From Proales similis (Eukaryota; Rotifera; Eurotatoria; Ploima; Proalidae): 64,000 nucleotides of DNA. Location of the stretch: positions 372,001 to 436,000 of the forward strand of contig JAGVRJ010000001.1 of NCBI GenBank assembly GCA_019059635.1, written 5' to 3'. The translations under genes were made by a program, and so were the position numbers. The notes beneath the pieces are model-generated. The model made no database searches. It was not told the origin of the DNA and was given only the letters and a program-made list of their open reading frames with translations. Shown here one piece after another: positions 62,155-64,000 of this stretch. The stretch's first letter is position 1. Every line of letters begins with the position of its first letter.

Positions 62155-64000
62155 ATGGACGAACATCTAACTTGTCCCAGCTGCCATACTAGGTAGGTCC
62201 CTCGGTCAGGCTGTTTTGTTTTTGCAGTGGGCATTCAGCTGAGACAAATAGGCAAGTGCCCCAGGCACCTATCAGACAAAATGACAAGCGCACTTTCAAG
62301 GCCGCATGTCGTCATTGCGGCACCCAGTTTCGATTCAAAGTGAACCCGACCGCCCGCGGCCTGCTTGAAACCGACTCCATCACCTTTACTCTGAACGGGC
62401 AGACGCACACCGGTAAAGCGCCCTTTGTCCGATTTGTCGAGTTTGAATAGTCGAGCCCAGAATTTTAGTCGGAAACGAGTTTCCTCTCACCATGAGCCTC
62501 AACCAGTACCTAAGGGACGTGCTAAACATGACCGGGTAGGTCATACTTCGATCCTCTGGCGTCCACTAGCACCGAGCTTACCAATTCTTGCAGAACCAAA
62601 GTCATGTGCCGACAGGGTGGATGCGGTAGTTGCATAGTAAACGTGGAAACCTTCGACCAGACCACTCAGCAGAAGAAGAACCTGGCTGTCAACTCGGTAA
62701 GAAGCGGAACTCGTTCGAATTGAGTTGGCCGACTAATCAGTGCCACCACAGTGCATCTACCCTCTCTACTCTTGCGACGGACTGGAAATAACCACGGTAG
62801 AGGGCATTGGCAACAAGCGAAAGGGCTACAATGAGATTCAGAAGCGGCTCGTCGACCATAACGGCAGCCAGTGTGGCTGGTGCACTTCTGGCATGGTCAT
62901 GAACATGTACAGTCTGCTGCTGGACGATCCGAAACCCAGTCAAGAGCGCATCGAGAAGTCGTTTGACGGCAACATCTGCCGCTGCACTGGTATGCTTGGC
63001 AGCTTGTCTATCTTTTCTATCTGTCTTGATCAGGTCTTGATTGATTCAGGATATCGACCGATCCTCGACGCCATGCAGACCTTTGCCGGTGATCAGTCTC
63101 CGATCGACATCGAGGAGCTGCAGAGAATCAAGTGCTTGAACAAGCCTCGTCAGCCCTGCTCGCTCAGCACCAAGTGCGTGCACGTGATCAAGGACAGCGC
63201 CGAGTGGTTCGCTCCCACCAACATGTCGCAGCTGTTCGAACTGCTCACCGAGTACGCTACTCAAAAGAGCTATCGACTCGTGTCAGGAAACACGGGAACT
63301 GGAGTGTACGAGAACGACGGCCCCTATGAGGTGTTTATAAGCCTGGGCAAAATAGTGGAGCTCCAGCAGATACTGGCCAAGCCCGATTCACTTCGAATCG
63401 GATCTTCTGTCAGCCTGAAGACAATGATCGACCAGTTCGGTTCAGTGGCCAAGACGAACGGGTTCGAATATCTAGAAGTTCTGGCCGCGCACATAAGCCG
63501 CATTGCGAACGTGCCGGTGCGCAACATTGGATCATGGAGCGGAAATCTGATGCTCAAGTACGCGCACAACGAGTTCCCTTCGGACATGTTCATTTGTTTC
63601 GAAACTGTCAACGCCGCGATCAAACTGGTCGGACCCAAAGAGTTCGATCCGACTACGGTTGTGACAGCAAGCCAGCTCCTCACAACTGATATGACCGGAC
63701 GCCTGATCTACTCTGTTGACTTTGCCCCTTACGACTCAAACAAGACGTTCATCAAAACTTACAAGATCATGCCTAGGTCGCAGAACGCGCACGCTTACGT
63801 GAACGCCGGCTTCCGGGTTACGGTCGATCCGCAAACGTACAAGGTCGCTGAAGCTCCCTGCCTTGTCTTTGGCGGAATTAGTGCCCAGTTCATTCACGCA
63901 GTCCAGACGGAGAACTTCCTTTTGAATAAGCCGCTCAACGACATGAGCGTCCTTCAAAGCGCCTTTAAAATTCTGGAGCGAGAAATACAGCCGGACAACG
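62155..64000 (+). CDS. Aldehyde oxidase / xanthine dehydrogenase family, N-terminal part (partial)
   Basis: Exons 62155-62192, 62228-62412, 62469-62535, 62594-62696, 62752-62989 and 63050 onward join in phase; the gene runs off the window. The plant-type 2Fe-2S domain has ITFTLNGQTHT, SLNQYLRDVLNMTGTK and CRQGGCGSC. The second Fe-S domain has QCGWCTSGMVMNMYSLL and ICRCTGYRPILDAM. The FAD domain has LVSGNTGTG, IGSSVSLKTMID and NVPVRNIGSWSGNLMLKY, ending in the CO-dehydrogenase-like flavoprotein C-terminal part. The molybdopterin domains lie beyond the window. The opening (NGQTHTVGNEFPLTMSLN) looks like arthropod aldehyde oxidases more than XDH. Before the usual start there are about 60 extra residues with Cys pairs at 7/10 and 40/43 (CPSC, CRHC). 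Substrate cannot be read from this part. Confidence 0.88.

Noticed and set aside
1-64000. tRNA, snRNA, transposon or viral genes
   Set aside because: Reading both strands by eye I found no T-loop/D-loop pair, Sm-site arrangement, transposase or reverse transcriptase motifs, or long terminal repeats. A tRNAscan/RepeatMasker run would be needed to exclude small ones.

Overview
The window is nuclear DNA of an animal with a compact genome. Housekeeping and signalling genes carry spliceosomal introns of only about 45-70 bases (GT-AG, one GC-AG), UTRs are very short, and neighbouring genes converge or diverge within tens to hundreds of bases. Animal-specific families are present (WAC, IQCK, LRMDA, DENND3 with WD40 repeats, stonin, PRDM14). 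The molybdo-flavoenzyme at the right edge starts like arthropod aldehyde oxidases. A small-genome protostome (mite-, tardigrade- or similar-sized animal) fits, but I cannot name the species.

Layout. 1-13 kb is dense single-copy genes: the 3' end of an HSPA14-like Hsp70, a secreted protein made of 26 TYAQ/TYAP repeats, WAC (-), IQCK (+), LRMDA (-), a PDPK1 kinase (+) that ends before any PH domain, and DENND3 (+). 13-45 kb is a cluster of single-exon genes for secreted leucine-rich-repeat (LRR) proteins: eight intact genes of 736-774 residues on the minus strand, a short 138-residue member, a plus-strand member cut at its N terminus by an inversion, and several broken copies. TRMT44 (-) and a single-exon class-A-like GPCR (+) sit inside this cluster. 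45-57 kb holds stonin (-), frataxin (+), an unrecognised tail-anchored coiled-coil protein (-) and PRDM14 (-). 56.8-62.1 kb is about 5.3 kb without a supported gene, upstream of PRDM14. An aldehyde oxidase/xanthine dehydrogenase family gene (+) starts at 62.15 kb and runs off the window; it has an unusual N-terminal two-CxxC extension.

The most interesting part is the LRR cluster. Its members share three things: a signal peptide, an LRR array in which two repeat types alternate (about 48 residues per pair), and a conserved C-terminal module of about 60 residues with two cysteines. I do not recognise that module as LRRCT or any named domain. Three subfamilies, lack of introns beside intron-bearing neighbours, an inversion junction, a frameshifted copy, mixed-subfamily fragments and a near-identical shard all point to active birth-and-death evolution. 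That is typical of recognition, defence, reproductive or matrix families, but the function is unknown. The other genes are ordinary single-copy cellular genes with no evident functional link to the cluster.
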